Position numbers and translations under genes: made by a program. A model generated the notes under the pieces. It was given only the letters and a program-made list of their open reading frames with translations. It was not told the DNA's origin and ran no database searches. 58,183 nt of DNA from a virus, in IMG/VR virus record IMGVR_UViG_3300032156_000010, positions 1 to 58,183 of that record, one strand, 5' to 3'. Positions 6,968 through 16,553 of this stretch are shown here, in pieces. Within the stretch, counting starts at the first letter, position 1. Each line of letters starts with the position of its first letter.

Positions 6968-7953
6968 GACACGTTATTCTTCCGATTGAGAGGATCGCCT
7001 CCCGCTACAGCCTCCAGTGGTGGCGATGGCTGGCGAGGAGCGCCTACCACCTTGAAGCCAAGGTCGAGTTCGTCGGCAGTTACGTCTCGCAGAAGATCAA
7101 GGAGGGAGAATTCCTTGACGTCTACGGCACCAACCTCTATAAGGCCCATCAACTTGCCCGCCTCCTTCGCCTGCTCCGTTCCGATCACACTTCCGATTTC
7201 AACATATTGATTTGCGACGGCTGGTATCCGGGCCTCGAGAGCCTGGCCTATGTACGGGACGCGGGCCGCAGGAGGGTCAGGCTGACTGCAATACTCCATG
7301 CCGGTACTTATGACCCGTGGGACTTTCTGACCCAACGAGGCCTAACCTCGTGGGCAGAGCATATCGAGAGAGGGTGGTTCCACCTGTTGGACAGGGTTTT
7401 CGTTGCCACCAGGTTCCATCAAAACTTGCTTATTTCGGCCCGCCAGGTTGACCCGGCCAAGATCAGCGTCGTCCGCTTTCCCGTCCACTACAATCCCCGC
7501 CACCACGGGAACCCTCACCGTGAACCGATCGTCGTATTTCCGCACCGCCTGGCCCCCGAGAAAGATCCCGAAGCGTTCACCCGCCTTCACGAATGCTATA
7601 TAACCCGCTACGGAGCGACGCCCGACGGACTCCACTTCGTCACGACGGCGGCCGGAGGCGGCTGCCGGAATAAGAGCCAATACTATGCGCTCCTCTCCCG
7701 CTGCCGCGTGGCCGTCTCTACGGCGCTGCAGGAGACGTTCGGAATAGCGATGCAGGAGGCCGTCAACGCCGGCTGTATGCCGGTCGCTCCGAATCGACTT
7801 TCCTATCCCGAAACACTTCGCGGTCATCGCCTTTACGAGAGCGAGGACGAGGCGGTGGATTTGATTCGGGAGGGGCTTTTGGATTATAAATGTCCTCGAG
7901 TGCTGTATCCCGGGGACATGGACGATATTCTCAGGAGGTTTTTATGTCAATAA
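6958..7953 (+). CDS. Glycosyltransferase resembling tRNA-queuosine mannosyltransferase
   Basis: A 331-residue GT-B glycosyltransferase. The C-terminal half has VVFPHRLAPEKDPEAF, a VSTALQETFGIAMQEA nucleotide-sugar motif (about residue 255-270) and AGCMPVAPNRLSYPE, a pattern I associate with the GTDC1/QTMAN type that mannosylates queuosine. Start 6958 has an AGGAG site six bases upstream. Next to queD and queE it could glycosylate a 7-deazaguanine base in DNA or tRNA; this is inference. The stop overlaps the next gene start. Confidence 0.72.
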   Translation: MGIRHVILPIERIASRYSLQWWRWLARSAYHLEAKVEFVGSYVSQKIKEGEFLDVYGTNLYKAHQLARLLRLLRSDHTSDFNILICDGWYPGLESLAYVRDAGRRRVRLTAILHAGTYDPWDFLTQRGLTSWAEHIERGWFHLLDRVFVATRFHQNLLISARQVDPAKISVVRFPVHYNPRHHGNPHREPIVVFPHRLAPEKDPEAFTRLHECYITRYGATPDGLHFVTTAAGGGCRNKSQYYALLSRCRVAVSTALQETFGIAMQEAVNAGCMPVAPNRLSYPETLRGHRLYESEDEAVDLIREGLLDYKCPRVLYPGDMDDILRRFLCQ

Positions 7954-8291
7954 CCCGCTGGGTCAAAGCCTACTGCACTTTCGCCGGGATCCATTTTTGG
8001 CCGGGCGCCCCGAAGGGCCATTTCCTCGGCCACCCCCACCGGCATCTATTTCACGTCCGGGCCTTTGCCGTTGTCGGCGGCCCAGACCGCGAGATCGAGT
8101 TTATCGCGCTCAAGGAAAAAATTGAACGCTATTGCATCCGTTATTTCCGCGGCCCCCACACGCTAAGTTGCGAGATGATGGCCGAGCAGTTATTGCGGCA
8201 CTTCCGCCTGGCCCAATGCCAGGTGGACGAGGACGGGGAGAACGGGGCGGTCGTGATGGAGGAGGGATGGTGGAAGGAAAAAAAAGAATGA
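7944..8291 (+). CDS. QueD-like T-fold protein
   Basis: A 115-residue protein with FWPGAPKGHFLGHPHRHLF and later PHTLSCEMMAEQLL. The HPHRH cluster and a trailing S-C-E-M-x-A-E helix resemble a shortened, divergent QueD / pterin-synthase fold found in phage 7-deazaguanine clusters. It overlaps the glycosyltransferase stop by 10 bases and has an AGGAGG site, so it belongs to the same unit. The exact reaction is unknown. Confidence 0.55.
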   Translation: MSITRWVKAYCTFAGIHFWPGAPKGHFLGHPHRHLFHVRAFAVVGGPDREIEFIALKEKIERYCIRYFRGPHTLSCEMMAEQLLRHFRLAQCQVDEDGENGAVVMEEGWWKEKKE

Positions 8292-8345
8292 AACCGACAA
8301 ATTTTAAAGGTTCGAACACGGTACCGAGATAGGGGAGAAAATAAT

Positions 8346-9050
8346 ATGAGCGAGGAAAAGCTGCCCGCCGCCATCAAGCCCTACGACATCAAGGCCATGC
8401 GGGAGATTGAGACGAACCGCCTGGTAAAGGCCGAATGGAACTATAAGGACGATGACGAATTTAAATCGGCCCGCCTCCAAGAGAACCTGAAACGGAACGG
8501 GCAGATTGTCAACCTCATCGTCCGCCGCCTCACAACCGGTTACTACGAGGTGTTGGACGGCAATCACCGGCTGGACGCCATCCTCAAACTCGCCTGGCCC
8601 TCCGTGATCTGCTACGATCTGGGCGAGATCTCCGACGCCAAGGCTAAGCGCATCGCCGTGGAGATCAACGAGACGCGCTTCACGACCAATTATCCGAAAT
8701 TGGCGCAGACCATTAAGGACCTCAAAGAAGAGTTTTCCGACGACGATCTCCTCGCCACGCTCCCGTTCACCGAGCGCGAGTTCCAGGCACTTGAGGATAT
8801 GACCGTGGAGTTCGACTGGGAAAAGGCGGGGGCGGAGGCAGGCGCCAAGCAGAAGACCCTCGAGGACGAGATGGGCGGGGACAGGATCAAAATGGAATTC
8901 ATGCTGACAATCGACCAGGCGGGCGTCGTCAACGAGGCCGTTGCCCGCATCGTACTCGGCCTTAAACTCGAGGGATCGTACAGGAACAGCCGGGCTTTGG
9001 AGCTCATCGCCGCCGATTCCATGAATACCCCGCTGGAGAGTTTGACGTAG
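8346..9050 (+). CDS. ParB-like N-terminal domain protein
   Basis: A 234-residue protein with a ParB/Srx-type fold in the first 110 residues: LVKAEWNYKDDDEF, LQENLKRNGQIVNLIVR, and YYEVLDGNHRLDAIL, the GNHR motif being the nucleotide-binding site of the family. The rest is a helical domain. Phage proteins of this kind directly before the terminase may act in DNA modification, nuclease activity or regulation. A second ParB-family protein is encoded at 53240. Confidence 0.8.
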   Translation: MSEEKLPAAIKPYDIKAMREIETNRLVKAEWNYKDDDEFKSARLQENLKRNGQIVNLIVRRLTTGYYEVLDGNHRLDAILKLAWPSVICYDLGEISDAKAKRIAVEINETRFTTNYPKLAQTIKDLKEEFSDDDLLATLPFTEREFQALEDMTVEFDWEKAGAEAGAKQKTLEDEMGGDRIKMEFMLTIDQAGVVNEAVARIVLGLKLEGSYRNSRALELIAADSMNTPLESLT

Positions 9051-9057
9051 GACCGAG

Positions 9058-9702
9058 ATGGGAAAATATAAGCAAGACTCTAAGTTGCTCGACATTATCG
9101 AAAGCCTGAAGAATAAACGAATTTCGGGCGCCGACCTCACGACCCGCTTGAAGCGGAAAATCGTGCAGTTCTTTATGACCGAGCACTCGGAACTCACTAA
9201 CCGTTTTGTCGCCTCGCTCCTCGCCTGTTCGGAATCCCTGGTTTGTAAAATCAAACATCAACTCGTGCGCGATATGTCGTGGGAAATGGATCGGATGGAC
9301 ATAAAGGAAATCGCCACGGCGCACAAGATCAAAAAGACGGAACTCCAACAGCGGGCCATGCGAGCCGGAGATTACGCCCTGGCCTGGAAAATTGAGATGG
9401 ACTATCTCGACAGCCTCCGACGCCTCGGGTTTATCTTTGAGGCGCCCAAGAGACTGTTGATATCCGACGATCCGCTCGCCCTCCGGAGCGAACTCGAGAG
9501 GTTCTTTGATGAATTCGACGTTAGAAACCCGGCGGAATTCGCCCGCCTCCTCCACGCAGCCGCCGCCACGAACGGCGGCGCCAGGAGACTTATCGGCCTC
9601 CCCGCCGCCATTCCAGCTGTTGTTGTTGGAAGCGCCGACGGTGGAGCTGATGGTGAGACAAGCGGGCTTAAAGATCCTATTCCGCCGGGGGATAAAGACT
9701 GA
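9058..9702 (+). CDS. Terminase small subunit (putative)
   Basis: A 214-residue protein with a helix-turn-helix-like segment (LTNRFVASLLACSESLVCKIK, about residues 44-63) and a long helical middle, ending in a low-complexity Gly/Ala tail that overlaps the large subunit start by 53 bases. Position immediately before the terminase large subunit and DNA-binding outline support the call; sequence alone is not decisive. Confidence 0.6.
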   Translation: MGKYKQDSKLLDIIESLKNKRISGADLTTRLKRKIVQFFMTEHSELTNRFVASLLACSESLVCKIKHQLVRDMSWEMDRMDIKEIATAHKIKKTELQQRAMRAGDYALAWKIEMDYLDSLRRLGFIFEAPKRLLISDDPLALRSELERFFDEFDVRNPAEFARLLHAAAATNGGARRLIGLPAAIPAVVVGSADGGADGETSGLKDPIPPGDKD

Positions 9703-11194
9703 GGCCGACGTCCGCGATGCCGTCGATTGGCTCAAGGAGCCGAAGGTCGGTACTCACGTCAATTGCCGCGAGACGGAGCCCTCTCATTGTTCTCCATTCC
9801 GCTTCCTCTCCGATATCACCTTGGCTGCGGGCAAGGAATGGATTGCTTGGGCCAACCGCGCCGGCTCCAAGTCGTACCTGGCCGCGTTGTCGGTGTGGCT
9901 GAGATCAAGTACGGTGCCCCGCCTCGAGACGACAATTCTCGGAGGATCGCTCGAACAGTCGCAGAAGGCGTACAAGGCGATCGATTCCTTTTGGGCCGTC
10001 TCCGGCATGGGCGAGGAACTGCTCGAGAAACCGCCGTTGCGGAGATCGACCGTCTGGAAATCGGGCAGCCAGGTGGCCGTCCTCACGGCCTCCTCGCGCT
10101 CCGTCCGCGGCCCTCATCCGCAGGTATTGATCATGGACGAGATCGACGAGATGCCCCAGGAAATCTATGACGCCGCCCTCTCCCAACCCACCTCCAAGTA
10201 CGGAGCCGCATCAATGCTCGGCCGCCTCTCGACAAATCATCATCTGGGAGGAGTCATGGACCAGGCGCTCGATCGAGCCCGGGCAGCCGGGATGCCGCTT
10301 TACAAATGGTGCGTCTGGGAGTGTCTGGCGCCGTGTCTGGACTATCGCTGTTCGACCTGCGAGTTGGCGCCCTACTGCCCGGGGGAACACATGAAGAAGG
10401 CCGACGGTTACTACGCCGTCGAAGATCTCCTCGCCAAACTGCGGACGATGAGCTATCTGACGCTCGAAGTGGAATGGTTCTGCCGTAAAGTCGGCTCCTC
10501 GGATTTGGTGTATGGTCACCAATTCGGTCTCGATAAACATTCCGGCCCCTGGCTCCCCTCCTTCTCTGATGGCCTCCCGGCACACCTTTCAATCGACTGG
10601 GGGGGCGAGGTGTTCTCGGTCGGCTGCTGGCAGCAATTTGATTTCGGCTGGGTCCGCGTCGATGAGGTCTATATGCGGAATACCACCAACACCCGACTCA
10701 TGGAGGAGTGTAAGACGCGGCCCTGGTGGGCGAATGTCGAGGATGCCGTGGCCGACCCGTCACGCGACGACCTGATCAGGGAATGGAGGGCGGAGCACGT
10801 CCGGTTCCTCGCTGCCGATAACCGCATCGACGTAGGGGTGGGAAAAACGCGGGACGCGCTGGCGCCCGTCATCGGGCCACCCCGTTTTTATGTCAACCGC
10901 CGTTGCCGCGATTGGCTCCGTGAGGTACAATCCTACAAGGAGAAAAACGGGAAGCCGGTGAAGAAGAATGATCACACTCAAGATGAAACTCGATATTTCA
11001 TTATGGCTCATATTGCTGGCCGGGGCCGGGGCCGGATCATCCTGCCTACGGCGCTGAGGAAGCGCGAGGAGGAATCACCGAAACCGTCCGCGCCCATGCC
11101 GGTCGTTGCCGGCGCCGAGAAAAAAGAGATTGGAGGAAACGATGGAAAAGAAAGCGCCGTCCCGAGAAGCCGAGGGCGGATCTTCGTTCCCTGA
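9650..11194 (+). CDS. terL: Terminase large subunit
   Basis: A 514-residue packaging motor. A Walker A-like segment NRAGSKSYLAA lies near residues 66-76 and Walker B VLIMDEIDEM near 158-167. The nuclease half includes LSIDWGGEVFSVG (first catalytic Asp, about residue 313) and later FLAADNRID. I place the start at ATG 9650 after GTGGAG; the frame is open further upstream, but that part only mirrors the overlapping small-subunit gene. It binds the portal and cuts and pumps DNA using ATP. Confidence 0.88.
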   Translation: MVRQAGLKILFRRGIKTEADVRDAVDWLKEPKVGTHVNCRETEPSHCSPFRFLSDITLAAGKEWIAWANRAGSKSYLAALSVWLRSSTVPRLETTILGGSLEQSQKAYKAIDSFWAVSGMGEELLEKPPLRRSTVWKSGSQVAVLTASSRSVRGPHPQVLIMDEIDEMPQEIYDAALSQPTSKYGAASMLGRLSTNHHLGGVMDQALDRARAAGMPLYKWCVWECLAPCLDYRCSTCELAPYCPGEHMKKADGYYAVEDLLAKLRTMSYLTLEVEWFCRKVGSSDLVYGHQFGLDKHSGPWLPSFSDGLPAHLSIDWGGEVFSVGCWQQFDFGWVRVDEVYMRNTTNTRLMEECKTRPWWANVEDAVADPSRDDLIREWRAEHVRFLAADNRIDVGVGKTRDALAPVIGPPRFYVNRRCRDWLREVQSYKEKNGKPVKKNDHTQDETRYFIMAHIAGRGRGRIILPTALRKREEESPKPSAPMPVVAGAEKKEIGGNDGKESAVPRSRGRIFVP

Positions 11195-12674
11195 AACTAA
11201 AAAAGGCCGGATCTTCGTCTACAAGACGAAGGGGGGGTTGGTGCCGGTGTCGAAGGTTGACCGGTTCTCTCTCCGCAAAAAGACTGAGGACAAGGGCGTG
11301 GCCCGGGCCGAGACCCAACAGCTTCTCGATGAGCAACGGTACTATGCGGACAAAGACCTGGTGAACCTGCCCTACGAGCCGCTGGCGATTATCCGGCTGA
11401 TGGAAAACGTATCGTGGTTCGATGCCTGCGTCCGTCAAATCGCCACCGACGTGATCGGTTCCGAGTACACCATCGTGCCCGACCCGCTGGCGGAGACGAA
11501 GGGCACGGAGGAGGATCGGAAACGGCTGATGGCTTTTTTCGAAGATCCCAACAAAGAGGAGCAGACGATTTCCGACGTGCTGACCAACATGGTCATCGAC
11601 TCCGGCCTGGTGGGATCGATGGCGATGGAGGTGAGCCGGGACGAGAGCGGCATTATCGACGGCCTCTACCACCTGCCGGCCCACACGCTGCGGATCCACA
11701 AGGGACGGCAAAAATATTGCCAGCGCCGCGGCACCGAATACCGATGGTTCAAGCTATTCGGGGAGTCGAAGGGGGGGGCACTCGTTCCAAGTCAGGAGGC
11801 GGAGGACATCTCCAGCGCCGACGGTCTCCCGACCAATGATCCTAAACTCCGCGCCCACGAGGTCATTGTCTGGAAAAACTACTGGCCGAATAACTTTTGG
11901 TATGGAATGCCGCCGGCCCTTTCCGCCGTGGGTTCCATGCTGTCGCTCGTTGGGATCCGCGACTACAACCTGGCCTTCTTCGAAAACTACGGAGTGCCGG
12001 CTGCCATCGTCACGCTCACGGGCGATTGGGATGCGGACGATGTGGACGCCTTCTCGAAGTTCATCAACACGGAGATCAAGCGGGCCGAGAACGCCCACAA
12101 GACGATCGTCATGAACCCGGTCGGCACGGGCGAGGTCGATTGGACGCCCCTCACGTCGGAGGCGAAGGAGAAGGAGGGCCATTTCAAGATTTTAATTAAA
12201 ATGCTGCGGGATGAGATCCTGGCTGTCTTCCGCATGAGCCCCTACCGACTGGGGATTGCGGAGACCGGCAATCTGGGCGGATCGACGGCAGAGGAGGCGA
12301 CGCCCGTCTACATCTCCTCCGTCGTCAATCCCATCAAGCGGATCGTGCAAACCGTGATGACACAAAAGGTGATCAGACGAGGATTCGGAATCGTGGGCTG
12401 GGCGTTTCGGCTACCGACACTCGACATCCGCGACATGAATCGCCTGGTGGAGCGCGCAGAAAGACTTTTTGGAATGAGCGTGCTCCATCGGGATGCGATC
12501 CGCGAGCAGATCGGCAAGGAACCGCTCGGCAAAGCGGCAGGCGGTGAGGACTATTACCTAGCCTCCACCTATGCGCCCCTCGGCGCGGAGGGGGTGGCCG
12601 CAGGAGTGGCCGCCCAAGATCAGGCTATTGCCAAACTCAAGCGCGACGTGGATGCCGCGCTGAGAAAAAAATAA
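11142..12674 (+). CDS. Portal protein
   Basis: A 510-residue protein whose order of features fits a phage portal: NVSWFDACVRQIATDVIG near the N-terminus, YHLPAHTLRI, IVWKNYWPNNFWYGMPPAL and SPYRLGIAETGNLGGSTAEEA, the late part being typical of HK97/SPP1-type portals. Start 11142 has GGAGG seven bases upstream and overlaps the terL end by 53 bases. The portal forms the dodecameric DNA gate at one capsid vertex. Confidence 0.9.
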   Translation: MEKKAPSREAEGGSSFPETKKGRIFVYKTKGGLVPVSKVDRFSLRKKTEDKGVARAETQQLLDEQRYYADKDLVNLPYEPLAIIRLMENVSWFDACVRQIATDVIGSEYTIVPDPLAETKGTEEDRKRLMAFFEDPNKEEQTISDVLTNMVIDSGLVGSMAMEVSRDESGIIDGLYHLPAHTLRIHKGRQKYCQRRGTEYRWFKLFGESKGGALVPSQEAEDISSADGLPTNDPKLRAHEVIVWKNYWPNNFWYGMPPALSAVGSMLSLVGIRDYNLAFFENYGVPAAIVTLTGDWDADDVDAFSKFINTEIKRAENAHKTIVMNPVGTGEVDWTPLTSEAKEKEGHFKILIKMLRDEILAVFRMSPYRLGIAETGNLGGSTAEEATPVYISSVVNPIKRIVQTVMTQKVIRRGFGIVGWAFRLPTLDIRDMNRLVERAERLFGMSVLHRDAIREQIGKEPLGKAAGGEDYYLASTYAPLGAEGVAAGVAAQDQAIAKLKRDVDAALRKK

Positions 12675-12696
12675 CGATGGAAGGGAGGGCATAAAA

Positions 12697-12993
12697 ATGC
12701 CGATGATTTTACTTCTCCGTGGGGCACAAAAGCTCGTTAACGAGACGGATCTCAAGGCGGCTATCCGGCGGTCGGACGTCAAGGAGTTTGCCCGGTTCAT
12801 CTCTCATACCGGCCAAGTCGAATACATCCGGGTGAGCGAGATTATGGGGGCCGTCGTCGCCAACGACGAGGACGTGGAACGCTTTAAGGACCGACTCCGG
12901 CACCAAGAGGAAGCGAAAGACCCGGGGGCGGCGGGGATGGGCAGCCGTCTGGTGAAGCCCGGTTTCGCGATTCCGAAAAGCGGTAGAAATTAA
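12697..12993 (+). CDS. Hypothetical protein
   Basis: A 98-residue protein between portal and minor head genes, preceded by GGAGGG. Contains a segment FARFISHTGQVEYIRVSEIMGAVVANDED with a small mixed fold and a flexible tail. No family recognised; a small head-assembly accessory is possible from position only. Confidence 0.6.
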   Translation: MPMILLLRGAQKLVNETDLKAAIRRSDVKEFARFISHTGQVEYIRVSEIMGAVVANDEDVERFKDRLRHQEEAKDPGAAGMGSRLVKPGFAIPKSGRN

Positions 12994-13007
12994 CCGAAGG
13001 AGAGCGG

Positions 13008-13961
13008 ATGATCTGGACTGAGGCGCTGGTGGAGGTGAGCGAGTCGCTTGCCTTTTATCTGAAAAAAGCTCGTGCACCTCGCGCCTATCGGGAACACCTG
13101 CGGTTGGCGGCTCTGGCGGAGCGGCCCCTCAAGGTGGCCATCGATCGATGGTTCCGAATGTTGGCCGCTGCGGTGCGTGAGGAGTTGCCCGCGGAGCGGC
13201 CCGCCGGGACGGCCAGCGAGATAGCCGAGAAGATCGTCGACTGGAAGGCTTTCGAACGGGTGAGCCGTCCCGTGTTGGAGCCGGCGCTGCTCGAGGGGCT
13301 GGTCGCGGTGGGCCGGCGGGTCTATGAGCGCCATCACCGGCGCCGCGAAAAACGAACCTTCGATCTGTTGAAGCAGACGTTTGATCCGATCTCTCAGAGA
13401 GCCACCGCCTATGCCCGCGGCCGCGGCTCGACACTCATCACGCTGATCACCGAGGAATCCAAAGACGCCATCCGCGAGATCGTCGGCGGCGGGCTCCGGG
13501 CGGGGGACTCTTGGCAGACGATGGCCCGCCAGGTCCGTACTCACATCGGCCTCAACCGGCCGCAGATCGGCAGTTATAACCGGACGATTGACGATTGGAT
13601 TTCGCAGGGTCTGGATCCCGACGAGATCAGCGTCAGGGCCGAAGGACTATTCAATCGTCTATTGAGGGAGCGGGCGGAACTGATCGTCCGCACGGAAGGA
13701 AACCGAGCGGCCCGGGCCGGAATCGCCGAGGGGTATGGGCAGATGGGCCTGGAATTTGTCGAATGGATTACCGACCCGGAAGCCTGCGATATCTGCGTCG
13801 CGATCGCCGCTGCCGACGGCGGTCATGGGCCCGGCGTGTACACCATCGAGGAATCCGAGGCGGTGGGTGACACTCACCCAAACTGCGAGTGCACGTGGGT
13901 GGCCGCCGAGCCAGTCGCGGCGCCGGCGGCGGGGGGAACGGAAGGCGGGGCCGGTGAATGA
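13008..13961 (+). CDS. Minor head protein (SPP1 gp7 / Mu gpF type)
   Basis: A 317-residue protein ending in the characteristic gp7/F domain: LIVRTEGNRAARAGIAEGY, then WITDPEACDICVAIA and THPNCECTW, giving the conserved cysteines and His near the C-terminus. Members of this family associate with the portal and a few copies enter the head. Location right after the portal is the usual place. Overlaps the next gene by four bases. Confidence 0.85.
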   Translation: MIWTEALVEVSESLAFYLKKARAPRAYREHLRLAALAERPLKVAIDRWFRMLAAAVREELPAERPAGTASEIAEKIVDWKAFERVSRPVLEPALLEGLVAVGRRVYERHHRRREKRTFDLLKQTFDPISQRATAYARGRGSTLITLITEESKDAIREIVGGGLRAGDSWQTMARQVRTHIGLNRPQIGSYNRTIDDWISQGLDPDEISVRAEGLFNRLLRERAELIVRTEGNRAARAGIAEGYGQMGLEFVEWITDPEACDICVAIAAADGGHGPGVYTIEESEAVGDTHPNCECTWVAAEPVAAPAAGGTEGGAGE

Positions 13962-14149
13962 AAGCCGGTGGTCGGAAGGCCTCGCTCCGGATGGCCGCTG
14001 AGCAGTGTGACCGATGCGGGGGAGCGATGTTCATCATGGCTGCCTGCTGCGGGCTCGAGAAGCGTGGCTGGCAGACGGCGAGGAAGTGTTTGAGGTGTGG
14101 TCACAAAGAGGGCCACGATCGAATCCCTGACAAGGGGGGAGTAAAATGA
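13958..14149 (+). CDS. Small zinc-ribbon protein
   Basis: A 63-residue protein with CDRCGG and CLRCGHKEGH about 28 residues apart, a classic two-knuckle zinc ribbon, plus an extra CC pair between them. The start overlaps the minor head stop (ATGA); a later ATG at 13991 just before the ribbon is also possible. Role unknown; the same kind of small ribbon occurs after rsr and at 50907. Confidence 0.7.
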   Translation: MKAGGRKASLRMAAEQCDRCGGAMFIMAACCGLEKRGWQTARKCLRCGHKEGHDRIPDKGGVK

Positions 14150-16551
14150 GAATTGAAAACATCACGACAGCCGGACTCCGGGCGCTCTCGACCGAGGAGC
14201 TTTGGAGTTTGAGATCTCGCTGCATTAACGTCCACGTCCAGGCTTGCGGCGACGGCAAGGGGGAGGGCTTGGAGGTCATTGCCGGCATAGAAAAGGCCCG
14301 CTTCATGTCGGCCTATGCGGGCGTTGTTTATGAGCTTCAGCGCCGGGGGCTGCCGCCGAAAACAAAAACGACGCTCGACGACCAGATCGCCGTTCACCTG
14401 CTCCGCCGGGCGGTCTGGAAGATCGACATGGCGACCCTACCGGAGATCCTCGTCTCGCCTGGTCACGTGGCGATCGGAGGCGCTTTTGTCTCCGATCCGA
14501 AGGACGCTCAAGATATCGAAGTTTTTGTCAAGCACCCGAAACCGGAAAACAGAACGGCCCTTGAAATAACAATCGAACGCGTGATCCGCGCCGAGGTGCC
14601 CGACAAAGCCACTCGTTTCGTTTATGATCCGGCCGGCCCGCCGGAGGGTTCCGTGGTGCCGCTCTACGACCTGATATTGCAGCCGAGGGCCGAGGCAAGG
14701 GTGGAAAAGGTTGAGAAACAGGTTGAGCAGCCCACCGGGACCCGCCAGACCAATGCCGTAAGGGGCGATGGGGAGGGGGAGGCGGGGGAGGAGTCCCGCC
14801 TGGCCTGTAAGGTTTTCGACTTCCGATCGTTGGACGACGGGCGACGCGCATACCGCTGCTCATTCACCGGCCTCGAGGATCCCGTGGAGGCGGAGCCTAC
14901 CGCCCTCGAGATCCCCATCGGTTCGCTGATCGAGGTGAAGGCCGCGGCGCTGGGACTGGATAAGGCGGGGCGCTCGACGCTGGCCGGGATCTCCGTCGTG
15001 GGCATCGCCGCTGCCGATCGTGTTCCCTCTGATCTGGCCGCGCTGGCGAAAGCGGAGGCAGAGGATCTCAAAGAAGGCGATTCCGGTGCGGGCATCCTGC
15101 AGCTCCACCTCTTGGGATTGTCGGAAGAGGAGGCGGAGGCCGTGCGCGGGGCTGGGGACCGCCTGGTCGTGGCCCGGCTGAAAACCGATCGCCTCGAGGC
15201 ATTGCTCGGCGAACTCATCAAGAAACCCGGCGCCGTCCAGCTTGACTGCCAATTGGCGAAAGGGGCATCCGGATCTCAGTTTGAGTTTTTTGTCGGCGAT
15301 ACGCTCAGCCTGGAAAAATTAGATTCCTTCCTGGCGGGCAAGCGTAAACTGCGAGCCGTATGGAAAGCCGGGGGCGGCGCGATGGACGTCGGCGCCCGGG
15401 GCCCGGTCCTGTTTGAGCCGGGGATAACCGCGATGGCTAACCCCGGATGGGGGGCTGTGCTCCGGCTTGACGCCTTCGACTGGACTGCCTACCAAGCGGG
15501 GCCCCACGTGAAGAAACTCCACGTGAGCGGCAGCCGGATGATGGATGGTAACTGGACGCTCGAGGCTAAGCCCGCCGGCGCCGGCAGAGTGTGGCTGGGC
15601 AGCCGGTTGACCGACGATGATCACGAGAAGGTTGAGAAGAGGCTTTCGCCGGTCGATCAGGCGGACCTGGAGCGGGAGGATGAGGCCATCGCCGAGAACA
15701 AAAAGAAACCCGAGGCTTCCAAGCCCCATCAGTTCAAAGCGGCCGACTGGACGGCCGGGAACGGTCATCCCCGATGCTTGACTTGTGGCGACGAGGAGTC
15801 GACCGGGAAGGTCTGCAATATGCCGGACTCTTGGTATGCCAAACACGACTGGGACGACGAGGCCGCCTGGCTCGAGGAGCGAAAAAAGCTGCGGGCCGAG
15901 GGCGTCATCAAGGCATTCCACGTTGAGAAGCCCTATCCTAACGAACACGCCTGCCGGCTGATCGACCCGGGCCAAGTCACGGTAGTCGGTTCCGGGGAGC
16001 GAGATCACGAGGGGAAAAAGTACCGTGTTCTCTATGCCCGAAGGGACGGGAAAACGGTTGTGCAGGCCCATCGCTATCCGAAGGATGCTTGGACGGCGGA
16101 CGCGGCCCGGGCACACTGCAAAGGATACGGCGGGACGTTCGAGCCGGCTGCGGGCGAGACTAAGGCCGATTCTCGCCCGGAAATTAAATTCAAAATCCTC
16201 AAGGCGGATCGAAAAAGGCAATTTGTGGGAGGCATTGTTTATGAGCCAGACGTGGCCGACTCCCAGGGGGACTGGACGTCATCGCCGGAGATCGAGGACA
16301 TGAAATTCCGATTCATGGAACGCTACGCCATCGATCCTCGCCGGTTCAAAATCATGCACGACGGCCGGCTCCGCACCTATCCCGTCATTGAGAGTTTTCA
16401 GCCCGAGCAAGACACTAAAAAAGGCAGCGATGTGATCAAGGCTGGGGCCTGGTGGATCGGGATCAAGGTGACTGATGACGATGTGTGGAAGGCGATTGAG
16501 GACGGCACCTTGACGGGCTTCTCTTTTGGTGGGACAGCGAGGAAGGGTTGA
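14146..16551 (+). CDS. Large head-maturation protein with XkdF-type C-terminal domain
   Basis: An unusually long 801-residue protein with several parts. Residues about 85-190 (ILVSPGHVAIGGAFVSDPKD, DIEVFV) resemble a nucleotidyltransferase-like or odd ligase-like fold. A linker rich in charged residues follows, then a cysteine-containing segment (RCLTCGDEESTGKVC), a small EHACRLIDP...YPKDAWTADAARAHCKGYGG domain seen in phage proheads, and finally an XkdF-like putative serine-protease domain (KRQFVGGIVYEPDVADSQGD to LTGFSFGGTA). The C-terminal part is the probable capsid maturation protease. The fusion is longer than a typical XkdF protein. Confidence 0.7.
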   Translation: MRIENITTAGLRALSTEELWSLRSRCINVHVQACGDGKGEGLEVIAGIEKARFMSAYAGVVYELQRRGLPPKTKTTLDDQIAVHLLRRAVWKIDMATLPEILVSPGHVAIGGAFVSDPKDAQDIEVFVKHPKPENRTALEITIERVIRAEVPDKATRFVYDPAGPPEGSVVPLYDLILQPRAEARVEKVEKQVEQPTGTRQTNAVRGDGEGEAGEESRLACKVFDFRSLDDGRRAYRCSFTGLEDPVEAEPTALEIPIGSLIEVKAAALGLDKAGRSTLAGISVVGIAAADRVPSDLAALAKAEAEDLKEGDSGAGILQLHLLGLSEEEAEAVRGAGDRLVVARLKTDRLEALLGELIKKPGAVQLDCQLAKGASGSQFEFFVGDTLSLEKLDSFLAGKRKLRAVWKAGGGAMDVGARGPVLFEPGITAMANPGWGAVLRLDAFDWTAYQAGPHVKKLHVSGSRMMDGNWTLEAKPAGAGRVWLGSRLTDDDHEKVEKRLSPVDQADLEREDEAIAENKKKPEASKPHQFKAADWTAGNGHPRCLTCGDEESTGKVCNMPDSWYAKHDWDDEAAWLEERKKLRAEGVIKAFHVEKPYPNEHACRLIDPGQVTVVGSGERDHEGKKYRVLYARRDGKTVVQAHRYPKDAWTADAARAHCKGYGGTFEPAAGETKADSRPEIKFKILKADRKRQFVGGIVYEPDVADSQGDWTSSPEIEDMKFRFMERYAIDPRRFKIMHDGRLRTYPVIESFQPEQDTKKGSDVIKAGAWWIGIKVTDDDVWKAIEDGTLTGFSFGGTARKG

Positions 16552-16553
16552 CC

